This document shows positions 38,898 through 50,287 of a stretch of DNA of 64,000 bases, piece after piece. The DNA is from Rhodamnia argentea (lineage: Eukaryota > Streptophyta > Magnoliopsida > Myrtales > Myrtaceae): assembly GCF_020921035.1 (NCBI RefSeq), contig NC_063153.1, positions 14,694,001 through 14,758,000 of the forward strand. Direction: 5' to 3'. Under the pieces are notes generated by a model, which saw only the letters and a program-made list of their open reading frames with translations, made no database searches and was not told the DNA's origin. Position 1 is the first letter of the stretch. Each line of letters begins with the position of its first letter. Made by a program: the position numbers and the translations under genes.

Positions 38898-39475
38898 CAA
38901 AGCAAGAAGACAGGCATCTGTAATCCATGCTTAGCCCTTATAATCCATCTTCATTACCATTTTCTGTTCATGAACGCGAGAAGACAGGCAGATGCCTCAA
39001 GCTTTTGCTGATATTAGCCATTGAACAAATTGTTCGGTTACACTAGTCCACATTGCTTTTCTTCAAGGTTTATATGCTTTTTTCACCTATATATGGCTTC
39101 TATCCATTTTTTGCGGTCCACTGTTCTAACATGGTGTTAGAGCAAATTCGCCTAATTTTATTTTGAATGTGCGGCCCCTCATGGTTGTCTTGTACGGGAA
39201 AAGGGTTTTGAAAGTATCATTTGCTTGTTTATGTGATTAATATGCTCTTTACATACATGCAATTTCTCTCTATCTATTAGCTTAAGCTTGGACTTTTGAC
39301 ATATTTTTTCACATTATTCAAATTGTCCTTTCTTTTTATTTTCAATATTTTTTAGTCGCTTTTAACACGCGTAAACTCAACGTGAACGACATACGTAAAG
39401 GTCTGTGAACTAGAGAGAGCTTTGAATCGAATTGATTTAAACCAAGACATTTAGCACATCCTTGCCATCTTTAGG

Positions 39476-42400
39476 ATTTTTGCCCTTCCTTGTGGCGAGA
39501 TAATTATGAAGTCACAACCTCCTCAACCCCCTCTCCAAAATCTCCCAAGCAATTGGTTTCTTGAGACCGTCCCGACTTTCTGCACATACCTCGCGTTTCA
39601 AGTCAATGAAGACAAGTAACATTGGTGAAATTTGGGTGTCTCCGGGTTCATATTTGGATGAGGCGGTTGCAAGACGCTCTAAGGATGTCCGCGCGGCTTG
39701 TACCATTGTCGAAGATGCGTCTCTTGACATATTTGATAGTCGAAACTTAGGTTTTGTGCATGAATTGCGTAGGGGTTGCCCAAGCCGAAACTTGTCGATG
39801 AGAGCAGGTCGTAGTCGAACTATCCAGGGAACAAAGGGCTTTACTTGGATTACAAGAAATGGCAGCCATGTGGTTCATGTATTGGCCGGGAAAATTCTCC
39901 AAAAATTCTTAAATCAATTGGAATTTTGCCAATTTGGCCCTAAACCTTTTAATTTTCTCAATTCAGCCCTGAATCTTTTTATCTTTTGCCAATTAAATCC
40001 ACCCAATCAATTTTTGCCGTAAACTGCTGACTTGGATGCCGACCGTCTTACGTGGTATGTCTTCTGATTTTGGATCATTCTAGGGAATGGTTCAAACCAA
40101 CTATATGTTTCGTCCTTGGCGACAATGTTCCTTTATACATTATAGAATGACTCGAAGTAGACAGTGTCTTCCTATCTATGAAAATAGATAAAAGGAGAAG
40201 GGTGCCGACATCAAATGAACAGAACATCTTGCTTTTTTTTTTTTCTTGTTTTCTGAATGCAATTTATTCAAGTTCATCCGGAAAGCATTTTTTTTGAAAA
40301 ATGATTGTTTATATTGCTCACAAAAATGAATAATTGAAAGAAGTTTTTATTATCTGTGTAAAAAGTTAGAAATAAAATAATATCGACAATGAAAATATTT
40401 TTCATGGGTTGATTTTTTTTTTTAAGAGATACAATTGATTATTTTTAAAAAATGTTTTCCAAGACCCGGACTTTTCCATGAAACAAAGGCACTCACTAGG
40501 TTATAATGCGAATCCATCAATTACCCATTGACTTATAGAATTGATTTCGCAGATGGGGTAATTGTGAGTTCAATATATGGTTTTGACTTCGATTTGGACT
40601 GATGTACTCTTCACCTTAGACTTGATTTATGGGATGGACCTAATCCGGTGTGTACCATACATGACATTGATTGTTTGTCCATGAGTCACTTACTTGCAAG
40701 AATTATTTGCATCATCTTTTGCCTCCTCCGTTTTTCCGTTCCCGTCGCTCAACTCCTCAGAGCAAAAGATAACGAAGAAGAGTGATTCACAATGACAAAT
40801 ATCTTAGATTCTCAGGCAGATATCTGTGCAAAATGTCCTCCACAAAACTAATGGAAATTAGAACCATTGACTAGCTAAAACTAAGCTTGAATTTGTGTGC
40901 GTGAGAGAGATGACACACTTCTACTTGGTATCACGAGGATCTGCAAGGGAGGTAGCGTGCCTTCAATCTTCAAGTCAAGGGGTAAAATTTTTCTTAGCAT
41001 TCTGCAGCAGAGCCACACTTTGTTCAGACATTACATTACACAGATTTTCAGAAGCGGCATGGACATAGTCCAATGGGCAGTCAATTTAATTATCAAAGAA
41101 AAATTTGAATAATACAATTTCAAATCCAGTGATTTGATATTCTCAAGGTAAACTAAATCACAAAAAGAGAAAAAGTTGAACAGCTTTTGTTAGATAGAAG
41201 TCATGAGAACATGTTTTCATGAGGAAGAGTCGTCTCAATACTAAAACTCCAAAAAGAGATTTTGTTTCGTTATTTCAAATCTTATGAGAGAGAATAAGGT
41301 TGGACAAGACCACTCCTCTCATCCTTTATAAATTCTAACACAAAATGCAAGCTCAGGTAGTAACAAACCTTGTACCAAGAATCAATGGCGATTTTAGCCA
41401 ATCTAATTGTTGAAAGAACTCTCTAATAAATTAGGAGGCCTACCTTGCATTACTGTCCGGCAACTAATAGCCACCACACCTTCAAGTTCGGCAACAAAAA
41501 TAAAGCTCCCACGCCAGTAAAATATGTACAAGTAATCATCTGTCAGAGCTATTGCCTTTGCAACCTCAAAATCTGGAGACATCTGTTACAAAACAACCAC
41601 GCAAGGAAAGCTTAAGCAAAAGAATTGCTCTAAACCGAAACGCAAGATACTCTCCTACAATGCAAACTTGTTCCTGCTTCCTAGGACGTTGGCATAATAA
41701 GAGAGGGCAACCAGAAACACTTGTGTCGGTAGCAGCAGAAGAGAAGACCCAATGCTTTCAAGAAACCATTTTCAGCAAGTCTGACCTTGGTCCAGTTTTC
41801 GCAACAGATCAGATCAGCGTAGGAGTTCAACCAAATCGATTAAACTAAACCAATAAAAAGTGCAACAACATTCCACTGAAAACTCCTATAGTAGATATTT
41901 CTATTAAATTGAAAAATTAAAGGTTAGTCATTTGTTGTTTATACAAATATTAATACCGTGTTATAGAATTCCTGAAAATTTATTGTTAGTGTCTTGAAAC
42001 TTGGTAACATGTACAATAAATCGAAAAGATAAGTTTCAGGTCATATAATTGGATTTGAGAAGAAGATGAAGATATAAAAGTACATATATTTATTTTTCCC
42101 AACTAATTAAACTATACCATTTATTTCACACTCATTTAACTAAAAATTCGCTAAATTTGCTAAATTATATGATTTATTGAATAAAAAAAATACTATATCA
42201 CATTTAAGATATTTTTCATTTATCCTTCTTGAAAATTTAGATGGAATTTGTAGACTGCAAATCAATAACAAATATTGTTAACTTCGGCTTTAACTGGAAA
42301 AAAAATCAAATTAAATAAAAAATACACTATTTTCAGAGTGGGTTATGGGGCTCGGGTTCACTTTGCTCTGTCATGTCCCTTGGTTACAAACAGTATCGTG

Positions 42401-43200
42401 AAAGCGATGATATGTAATGTATGGTCTTCTTTGGCGAGCAGGAATTTTGAATAATGCGATATGTGATTGCTTTGATTCTCATTACGAGAACAAGTTTGAC
42501 AAGTTGATGAGACATAAAACAGGTCAGGCTGCAAACTTGTCAAGCAATCTGATATAACTTAATCAATCCTCAAAGCTATGATATGTATGGCCTTCTTTGG
42601 CGAGTCTCTCGATACAGTGTTGACACATTTTGTCTCTGTACTTGTTCTTTTATATTTGATCCTTTTCTTTTTCTCTTTTTTAGTTTTGTTTTGGCAAGGG
42701 GAAGTGCAACTGTGGAATTTGTGTTTGGTGTTGTTCTTCTCGTTCAAGTTCTAATGAATTTTACTGACCAAAAAAAAAGAAAGTTCTAATGAATTTCAAT
42801 ATGTTTTTGGCATATTAGCATTTCACTCCTGCTAATACAAAATCATCAAAAGAATATCAGTAGGATTCGTTATGGAAGATCGTTGTAGACCTGATTATAC
42901 GAGTATTGTATTGTGCTTTGATGCTTGGTGTCAAATTCAAGCCATTTTCCAAAGGTAGGATTAGCTTTGGTTTGTTTGTATTCCTTTACTTTTGAATATC
43001 CATATGAGGATTTGATGCATGAGTGGCCCCTGCCAATATCTAAGAAATACAGGGTTTTTGCGCAATTAAGTTGGGAGTTCTGTTAGTTAGTAACCTAGTA
43101 TGGGAGATCCTTCTACAATTTCATTGGATCAACGAGTCTTTTACAGAAAACAACCTGTATGGAGTGATCAGAGGCATTGCCGGCGCGATCTTGTTGAGGA
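39476..43200. other. Spacer, no gene recognised
   Basis: 39512-39900 carries overlapping frames on both strands (153 codons plus, 72 codons minus) with no family match. 39895-40030 is a member of the dispersed 'tttagtcctaaatc' repeat. 40262-40490 is AT-rich and ends in GACTTTTCCATGAAACAAAGG, a MITE-like end. A 98-codon frame at 41552-41848 is unrecognised. A 30-base phrase ('ttctttggcgag' region) occurs at 42410-42440 and again at 42577-42606. Confidence 0.45.
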
Positions 43201-43410
43201 GTTTTGCATTCTAGCATCGTTCTTTTCTACATGTCTTCTTTAAGAGTTGCTTCTTTTGGATACCCTTGCACCTCTTGGAGAAATCTCGGAGACACTGCTT
43301 AGATTTATCTTCGTGAGAAACGGCCTTTGGAGCTTGAACTTGGACCGTCAAAGCTTCTTGCTTGCACTTCTTCTTTGCCGCTGTTGGGTCGAGTACGTTT
43401 AGTATCCTGG
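43200..43410 (-). other. Unrecognised Lys/Cys-rich reading frame without start
   Basis: On the minus strand a stretch reads ...NVLDPTAAKKKCKQEALTV... and ends KKTCRKERC before a stop. It is basic and has three spaced cysteines in its last third. It has no ATG here and could be the last exon of a small gene whose upstream exon might be the frame at 43746-43976, but no convincing splice junction was found. It may be chance. Confidence 0.2.
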
Positions 43411-43745
43411 AATCTGTAAAAGGCCACTATTTATAGGGCTAGACTGATGAAAGAGTAATGATATTCTGAGAAATACATGATAAAGGTGCAGTTACTTTTG
43501 CCGGGTCAATCTGTAAAAAGCCACTATTTATATGTAAGGATCAAGAAGAGAACTCGCTTCCCCGAATCATTCTTCATTTTTCATAAGCAGTAGGTATATT
43601 AGAGCAAGCCACTGAGCTTTTGGTGAGATATAAAGCGAGGAATTTCTGATTGGCTTGTATAAAGAATAAGCTGTTTAATAGTTGAGTTGGCATCTTCAGT
43701 CATATACATAATGATAATGGACTGTAGATCCAATTGCTTTGACCG

Positions 43746-43976
43746 TCACAGGAGCGCTTTGAGAGGCTCCAGTGACAAAACTAGAGATGAGGTTGGATTA
43801 GTTGGAGCTAGGGCGACTATAAAGCCGATTGCTAGATCGGGGAAAGCAAGAGACCCTGCAGCGGTTAAGGCGACAACCAGAGTAGCTGTCGCTGCTATCG
43901 AAGGAGATAAGGGAGAGGCATTTTTGTAGTTTTCGTTAGACGCCGAAGAAAGTGATTTCTCTATTGTCTGCACCAT
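43746..43976 (-). CDS. Small hypothetical protein, 76 codons, Ala/Leu/Ser-rich
   Basis: Begins MVQTIEKSLSSASNENYK and has a hydrophobic alanine-rich middle (AATATLVVALTAAGSLAF, about 30-47) that could be a membrane segment, then PTNPTSSLVLSLEPLKALL. I do not recognise a family. The local DNA is richer in GC than its flanks, which favours real coding, but the plus strand also has an 80-codon frame here. It lies about 450 bases downstream of UGD on the same strand and could be part of its 3' region. Confidence 0.25.
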   Translation of the reverse strand: MVQTIEKSLSSASNENYKNASPLSPSIAATATLVVALTAAGSLAFPDLAIGFIVALAPTNPTSSLVLSLEPLKALL

Positions 43977-44431
43977 AGCATTACTGTTGTCACTGTCTGT
44001 ATATGCAAGTTCATTGAAAAATGTCAGTGCAACTTACCAGTTGATTTCCCGCTTACACAACAGTCATCATCCTGAATAGAGTTGACCCAACAGCAGTTTG
44101 CCAGTAACAAATGTAGACACAAATAGAAAACAAGGTAGTCAAGCGTTCTAGAACAACAAGAGAGTGTCTTTCTCAGAGTTGCTAACCAATCGTAAAAATA
44201 TCGAACCGACAAAAATGTAACCAAAATGTAGCCGAAAAGCAGTAACAGACAGATGGAAAAATAGCTGAATACAATGTAGAATAAAAGAGTGAATTACCCT
44301 GACTACTCTAGGGAAGTAGGAGAACACTCGAAACCATCAAAAAGCGAACATGGAGGGATAAAAACGGCTGCTTTAAGAATGTAGAATCCTTGGCCATCGA
44401 CAAACAAATGCCGATATCAGGTGCATCTCCA
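43977..44431 (-). other. UGD 3' flank and probable 3' UTR
   Basis: Follows the UGD stop codon on the minus strand. AT-rich, with no reading frame worth calling. Confidence 0.4.
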
Positions 44432-45874
44432 TTATGCCACGGAGGGTATGTCCTTGAGCCAGGGATCCAGCGGCTTGCCGATGGAATAGACAATGAATCC
44501 GATCTCACGCAGCTTATCCACATTGGCGACATTCCTGCCATCAAAGACGAAAGCCGGCTTCTGCATGTTGTCATATATCCGCTTGTAATCGAGAGTCTTG
44601 AACTCATCCCACTCGGTGAGGATGCAGAGGGCGTGGGCATCCTTGACTGCGCTGTAGGCGTCCCAGACTACAGAAACCTGCTTCACAGTGGTGGGACTCA
44701 TGGGCTGAAGGTGGACTGGGTGGTCCCAATCAAACTTTTTCATGGTAAGGTCCCTCTGGATCTGCTCCTCAGTGACCTGAGGATCATAAATGCTTAGCCT
44801 GGCCTTGTCGCCCAAGAGACCCTTGCAGACGTCGATTGCAGGGGTCTCGCGCGTGTCCCCAGTATCTTTCTTGAAGGCAAACCCGAGAATGGCAATCTTC
44901 TTGTTCGACACGGTGTTGAACATGGAGGAAACTAGGCGGTTCACGAAGCGGGTCTTCTGGTAGTCGTTGATCTTAATCACTTGTTTCCAGTACTCAGCCA
45001 CTTCAGGAAGGCCATTGCACTCGCAGATGTACACCAGGTTGAGAATATCCTTTTGGAAGCAGGATCCACCAAAGCCGACACTAGCATTAAGGAACTTGGG
45101 ACCAATTCTCGAGTCCTTACCCACAGCATAAGACACTTGAGTAACATCTGCCCCGGTCGCCTCGCAAAGCGAGGACATGGCATTCACAGAAGAGATCCTC
45201 TGGGCCAAGAAAGCATTGGCAGCCAATTTAGAGAGCTCTGCAGACCAAAGGTTGGTGGTCAAGATCCGATCTTCGGGAACCCAATGAGAATAGACGTCCT
45301 TCAAGGCTTGGATGGCTTTCTGGCCTTCCGGAGTTTCCCTGCCACCGATGAGGACACGATCCGGAGCAAACAAATCCTCGATCGCCGTCCCCTCGGCGAG
45401 AAACTCCGGGTTCGACAGAATCTGGAATTTGATTCCCTTGCTGTTATGGGTCAGGATCTTCTCTATCGCCTCGGCTGTCTTAACGGGGACGGTCGATTTC
45501 TCCACGACGATTTTATCCGATTTCGAGACGTCGGCAATCATGCGGGCTGCGCTTTCCCAGTAGGTCAGATCCGCTGCTTTGCCGGCACCGAGGCCTCGAG
45601 TCTTGGTCGGGGTGTTGACAGACACGAAGACAATGTCAGCCTCGGACACATGTTTCTCCACATCGGTGCTGAAGAAGAGGTTCTTCCCTCGGCACTGCTG
45701 CACCACCGCATCAAGGCCTGGCTCGTATATCGGGAGCTGGTCGCTGTTCCAGGCTTGTATACGAGAGGCGGAGATATCAACGACCGCAACTTCTATCGAC
45801 GGGCATTTGAGAGCAATCACGGCCATAGTAGGCCCGCCGACGTAGCCAGCGCCAATGCAGCAGATCTTCACCAT
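44432..45874 (-). CDS. UGD: UDP-glucose 6-dehydrogenase
   Basis: Single coding exon, 480 residues, the standard length for plant UGD. It oxidises UDP-glucose to UDP-glucuronate with two NAD+ in the cytosol, feeding pectin and hemicellulose precursors (UDP-xylose, -arabinose, -galacturonate, -apiose). Seen: N-terminal Rossmann motif GAGYVGG (8-14); NTPTKTRG (87-94); [10 protein letters not shown] (155-164) with general-base Glu161; Lys216 in [10 protein letters not shown]; catalytic Cys272 in [21 protein letters not shown] in the C-terminal domain; end [14 protein letters not shown]. The frame stays open upstream to 46234, but [14 protein letters not shown] is the conserved start and upstream codons look like leader, so I start at 45874. 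High GC and an intron-free ORF are usual for plant UGD genes. Confidence 0.97.
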   Translation of the reverse strand: MVKICCIGAGYVGGPTMAVIALKCPSIEVAVVDISASRIQAWNSDQLPIYEPGLDAVVQQCRGKNLFFSTDVEKHVSEADIVFVSVNTPTKTRGLGAGKAADLTYWESAARMIADVSKSDKIVVEKSTVPVKTAEAIEKILTHNSKGIKFQILSNPEFLAEGTAIEDLFAPDRVLIGGRETPEGQKAIQALKDVYSHWVPEDRILTTNLWSAELSKLAANAFLAQRISSVNAMSSLCEATGADVTQVSYAVGKDSRIGPKFLNASVGFGGSCFQKDILNLVYICECNGLPEVAEYWKQVIKINDYQKTRFVNRLVSSMFNTVSNKKIAILGFAFKKDTGDTRETPAIDVCKGLLGDKARLSIYDPQVTEEQIQRDLTMKKFDWDHPVHLQPMSPTTVKQVSVVWDAYSAVKDAHALCILTEWDEFKTLDYKRIYDNMQKPAFVFDGRNVANVDKLREIGFIVYSIGKPLDPWLKDIPSVA

Positions 45875-45883
45875 CTCTCCGCA

Positions 45884-46014
45884 CTGATTCAGAACATCGC
45901 AGCGCACATCAGATCCCAAACGATTTTGAAAAAACACGCACGGCCCAATCGGTTGCAGAACACAGAGGATCACGCAGTCAATCGAGCAATTCGAAGATGA
46001 AGACGAAGATTTAC
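45884..46014 (-). other. Probable 5' UTR intron of UGD
   Basis: On the minus strand, TCGAAG is followed by gtaaat at 46014 and a ctgaatcag acceptor lies at 45884, ten bases before the start codon; the intron would be 131 bases. Leader introns are common in plant UGD genes. The acceptor tract is not very pyrimidine-rich, so this is tentative. Confidence 0.45.
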
Positions 46015-46482
46015 CTTCGACGAGGAGGGCCCGCTTCTGCGTCCGGAGATGGAAGATCGCGGGATCGATCGGGAGAGAGATGACGCGGTCAATGGGGTTG
46101 CAGTAAATGTTCACGCGGTTAGTGGGAGGACACAATCTGTGAAAGGAGAGCACCCTCGCCGTATGATTATGCTTTGCGATCGCTCGTCGTGTCGAGAGAA
46201 AATTCCGAAAATACCCCCCTAAATAAAATGACATTTATTTCTCAAAACTCTTCCCCCAACTTGATATTATTCCAAGTCTCCGTTTATTTTTTACCAAAAA
46301 AAAAAAAATAGTCTCCGTTCATTTCAAAAAATAAATAATTTAAAATTTATTTTCTTAAAATCTATCATTTGTTATTGAGATATAAGTTGTTTTAGATAAA
46401 ACAACATCGTAGACATTAACGCATCATCTTAAGTAGCGTGGCTAATGATGACGTGAACAGTTTTAAATATGTTATTTCTTTA

Positions 46483-46659
46483 AAAAATTTATTTAATTTT
46501 TTTTCTCTTTCACTTTGGCCGAACAGACGGCGGTGACCCTAGGCGAGGCCATTACGGCCTCAAAAGGCCATCGCCTAGGGCCACGACCCTCGCAATGGCC
46601 GGCGAGGGCTGCCGATGGCCCTTGCCTCCCAAAGTGAAAGAAAAAAATAATTAAAAAAT
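46483..46659. mobile_element. Fold-back MITE-like element with GC-rich hairpin
   Basis: The left arm (...TTTTTTCTCTTTCACTTTGG, ending 46518) is inverted at the right (CCAAAGTGAAAGAAAAAA..., from 46628). Between them an inner palindrome CCCTAGGCGA (46537) pairs with TCGCCTAGGG (46571). The whole could fold as one long hairpin. No coding and no certain target duplication. A related GC-rich piece (CCGGCGAGGG, GTGGCCGATGAGGG) lies at 56690-56860. Confidence 0.65.
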
Positions 46660-48074
46660 AGATGCACGTAGTTCAAAGTTAATTCCAAATAAAAAGGATT
46701 TCGATTATAATTTTCCTTCGACAGTCTAGGACAAGGCTACTTGTGATATTTTCGCTTGAGACACGTTTTATTTGGTAGTTTTCTAGATGTTAAATACCAT
46801 TGGGTGGGTTGCTTTTTCCAATCAACGTTGGTTACATTTATTTATGTTGTATGTAATAGTAACCAGTTTATGGGTAAGTGTTCTTAGAGTAGTTGGTCTA
46901 GCTTTGAACTCACATGCCTAATGCCTATGACTTCGGTTTTCGGGAGATTCGTGTAGCGGGAAATCCTGAATTTGAATCAAAGATCAGCTTTCACGTCAGC
47001 AATTTTCGGTCAAAATTGATCGTATGGATTGAAATTGGTATCAATGAAAAAAGGTTTGTTACTAAATTGATCAAATTGAAGAGATTAAGTTGAATTGGTA
47101 GGATTGAAATATGTTTAGAACTATTTTTTTGTACTTTTCCCCACTGTTTTCGATCGCCGACACCAAAACAACTCCTGGAATGGGAAAACTATTGTTTGCA
47201 TCCATTGAAGTGCCAAGTATTGTTTGCATCCATGGAAGTTCTGATTTGACCACAATTACAACCATTGATCATTCCTCAATCTCATGGTGGAAATCGCACC
47301 TCCCTGTCTACCAATGAGAGTGCACATCCCTGTTAACCAATCACATTACAAGTAATTTTCTAGAATATGGTACATTTACTCGATTGCCCACCCCTAGTAA
47401 TATTTTAGAGAACCCCGACAGGGACGTCCGTTCTTCTTACATTGTTCACTGTCGTTCGAGCTTGCAAACCTCCAGACCGTGACATAAGCATGTCCTTACT
47501 TAATTTTATCTTGTCCATGCTATAGATGGGCCAATTTAAAATACACAACATGCTGTTGTACAGACTGTTTGTTTCTATTAGCTTACAATTGTTTAGGTGG
47601 GTTTAACTAAACAAGTTAACATATTCTTCTCAACATGGTATACTTGGATATATTAAGATACATTTTTATCTATGAGATAAGTGCAACATTTACTAATTTA
47701 TGAACTTCATTTCGTCGATTCAAATAACTTTTGATTTGTGCAATTAACTCTCATAATCATGTCTTTTCGTCGTCAACCCATAAAATCACCGTGTTCATGC
47801 TGCTGCTGACATGTCTAAATTTTAAGTGTCACGACTCGTCACTCGCCAAAGCCTCTCGATATAAACCTCTATGATAACATACCATTGGCATCAAAGCCTA
47901 GAGTCAACTAGGAAGTTAATCAAAACCTGAAGATCAAAGCAATCAAACAAATTGCCCGCCACGAGTGTTTGGTGATCCGGAGATACCCGTAGCCGCAGAT
48001 ATCACCGAGAAGTGGAGAAATCCATTTGCCAAAATGAGAAAAGGTGTCGAACTCACTTGCAAAGACTTTATGTG
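46660..48074. other. Spacer, no gene recognised
   Basis: Only short frames. 47905-48065 read on the minus strand gives VFASEFDTFSHFGKW and then GDICGYGYLRITKH, adjacent across the TRIM array to the phosphatase exon, but I do not recognise it and it may be intron. Confidence 0.4.
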
Positions 48075-48651
48075 TGTTGGAATATATAAATATTAAAACC
48101 ACGCATTCTTTTATAAGTTTAAGCTTTTAGAGCGGTTGGCCGTGGTCCCATAAAATCTTTCATGGTATCAGAGCAACATGAGGTCCCGAGTTCAAATCTT
48201 TTCAGACCCCTATTTGCCTCTCCAATGAATATTTCCACGTTTTGTACTAGTAAAAAAAACCAGATTAAGCGAGAGGGGGAGTGTTGGAATATATAAATAT
48301 TAAAACCACTCCTTCTTCTATAAATTTAAGCTTTTAGAGCAGTTGGTCCCGAGTTCAAATCTTTTCGGGCTCCTATTTGTCTCCCCAATGAATATTTCCA
48401 CGCTTTGTACTAGTCAAAAAGACAAGACTAAGCGTGAGGGGAAGTATTGGAATATATAAATATTAAAACCACACATTCTTCTATAAGTTTAAGCTATTTG
48501 CCTCCCTAATGAATATTTCCACGCTTTGTACTAGTCAAAAAGACCAGATTAAGCGTGAGGGGGAGTATTGGAATATATAACTATTAAAACCACACCCTCT
48601 TCTATAAGTTTAAGCTTTTAGAGCGGTTAGCTGCGGTCCCATAAAATCTTT
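48075..48651. mobile_element. Tandem TRIM-like retroelement array: four short LTRs
   Basis: LTR-like units start TGTTGGAATATATAAATATT at 48075 and 48282, with TATTGG variants near 48451 and 48566. LTR1 is 48075-48162 (88 bp) and ends CA. It is followed by TGGTATCAGAGC (48163-48174), a perfect initiator-Met tRNA primer-binding site, about 100 bases of internal DNA, and a polypurine tract GAGAGGGGGAG (48271-48281) just before LTR2. The second and third units have deletions around the LTR/primer-site junction. Short LTRs, primer site and polypurine tract without coding capacity are the definition of TRIMs, and LTR-sharing arrays are known for them. Confidence 0.85.
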
Positions 48652-48652
48652 G

Positions 48653-48746
48653 TAAATGAAGTCCACTGCATGGCCAATGTCAATGAAAGATGGAGCAAGG
48701 AGATAATCCCTGGTAGGTATTACAAGGCGGTCAATCGCATGGCCCT
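48653..48746 (-). pseudogene. PTPMT1-like dual-specificity phosphatase exon fragment
   Basis: Minus-strand exon after acceptor TTTGCTTCAG encodes GHAIDRLVIPTRDYLLAPSF then IDIGHAVDFIYK. It matches the segment just ahead of the catalytic loop in plant PTPMT1/DSP phosphatases (family wording HxIDxLVIPTRDYLFAPs...I.RAVdFI). These enzymes dephosphorylate phosphatidylglycerophosphate in mitochondria. The next expected exon, with HCKAGRGRS, is not found in place; the TRIM array begins there. No upstream exon was recognised either, so it is called a fragment. Confidence 0.6.
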
Positions 48747-50089
48747 GAAGCAAACAAGCAATTTAAGTAATGAGCAGGATATCATAAGCAACTCATACAT
48801 AGACCAGCACACAAAAGAAAGATATCTCTAGAATATGTGATAAACATGACAGTCCTAAATGTTCAATTCCGTGAGCCCAGTGAAACGATAAACTAATCAA
48901 CATGAGAAAGAATTTGCGCATGATGAGAACATGTCCACTTACTTAGAGACCTTAACTTCAACTCTTACGAAATCTGACAGCCCTGCTCATTTTGTTTGGA
49001 GGCACTTAGGTGCGAGAACATATCAAAATGCAATGCACGAAAGGAAGTACCTTTTATAAAATGGAATTTTAGCTCTAGTGGCATTCTCCTTCAACTAAGC
49101 TCCAGAATGAGCCGCTGTCAAATTGGGGTCCAAAATCTGAAACACCTGTCCAAATTGACAAATTCCAATCACACGAAGAAATAAGATTAATATATTCCAA
49201 CTTCATTCAAAGAAAACGTAATTGCTAATAACACTGAGCTCACAGCCTACTGTCCAACACAGGCGTACCAACAACTCATACGGATGAAGAACCTTCCTAC
49301 GCATCGTGGTTGACTGTTTTCCGAATTCAATCCAAGACAAGCTTCTACATAAACTTCATCAAATTATATGCAATTATTCAGAAAAAATTCATCAAAAGCC
49401 CAGGCGAATTCACGGACAACTTATAGATAAATCAATCCAAAACAAAAACATGAATTCCACACCCCCCCAAAAAAAAAGAAAAAAGAAAAAACACATACAT
49501 GTTGGATGATTCTTCGTTAAATTCGGTAATCAAACTAATTTTCCCATGCTAATGGTTGGTCTTGGATTCTTAATCCATATGACCCGAATCGCAAATCCGG
49601 ATCGGTCGGGTTTTCGAGTGCCTTTGGTACGCAATTAATTGATCTTGAATTGACACAATTGCAATAGGTTTAAGATTTTTTTGATAATTTTCTCGAAAAA
49701 GAACAAATGGATTGGGCGGGGGTCCTTATGCTTATCCATGATGCAATTAGCCGGCTCCACGCTTATTTTATCCATCGGTCAAGGATGATAAAAAGGGAGA
49801 CTAATTCCTTAAAGCTTCCGTCGAAAGATACGTTGTTATTTTCTTATATGCGTATGTATTTCATGGAAAAATTATCAAAACAGTCATAAATCTATTATGC
49901 ATATATCAATTTAGTCTTAGCTTTTTTAATTTGATCAATTTAGTCTTGAATCTTTTAACAGTTCGCCAATATGATCGTTCAAGCCAATTTTGTTTTGAGA
50001 ATCGGATGAATCTATCCTCGATTTTCCTTGGGAGGGGTTTCAGTTGATGGATCTCAAAGGGCTGCGGTTTGGGCTCAAGTCTGAAGGCA
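48747..50089. other. Spacer, no gene recognised
   Basis: Short frames only. A member of the 'tttagtcctaaatc' repeat lies at 49886-49990. Confidence 0.45.
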
Positions 50090-50285
50090 TTGGAGGCTTG
50101 ACATGTAACTTGGGCCTGTCGTGGTCTCTGACCGAAGCAAACTCATGTGTGCACGACGAAAGCAAAATCGATGATAGATTCAAAATGTGATCGGTTGGAA
50201 TCCAATCGTTGGACTCTGTTCGAAGGAAGTCTTCATTTGCGTGAGGAATTTATCATTACGTTCTTTCGACGAGAATGATGGCTCA
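50090..50285. repeat. Inverted-repeat partner of 25660-25860
   Basis: The reverse complement contains 'aatgataaattcctcacgc', 'aatgaagacttccttcgaac' and 'gattttgctttcgtcgtgc', matching 25728-25850. It abuts the truncated start of SRP54 copy C at 50288, so it marks a rearrangement junction. Confidence 0.75.
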
Positions 50286-50287
50286 AA

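Larger units (their letters stand above)
32378..39475. repeat. Segmental duplication, copy 2 (partner 15290-23205)
   Basis: Second copy of the block from APC11 intron 1 through the MKK6 3' flank. It lacks all APC11 coding exons because the left breakpoint falls inside APC11 intron 1, and it gained a hAT-like MITE at 33224. It carries the intact MKK6. Confidence 0.9.

Noticed and set aside
44981-46000. Long plus-strand frame of 339 codons
   Set aside because: It is the antisense shadow of the GC-rich UGD coding exon.
46000-46234. Upstream extension of the UGD frame to a 600-residue protein
   Set aside because: The added 120 residues have no similarity to UGD, are low-complexity in part, and contain a probable leader intron. 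[14 protein letters not shown] is the invariant start.
46880-46990. tRNA-like phrases
   Set aside because: No cloverleaf with paired acceptor stem could be drawn; A- and B-box matches are too weak.
47750-48650. CRISPR-like repeat spacing
   Set aside because: The repeats at 48.1-48.65 kb are LTR units with primer site and polypurine tract in a eukaryotic genome, not a CRISPR array.
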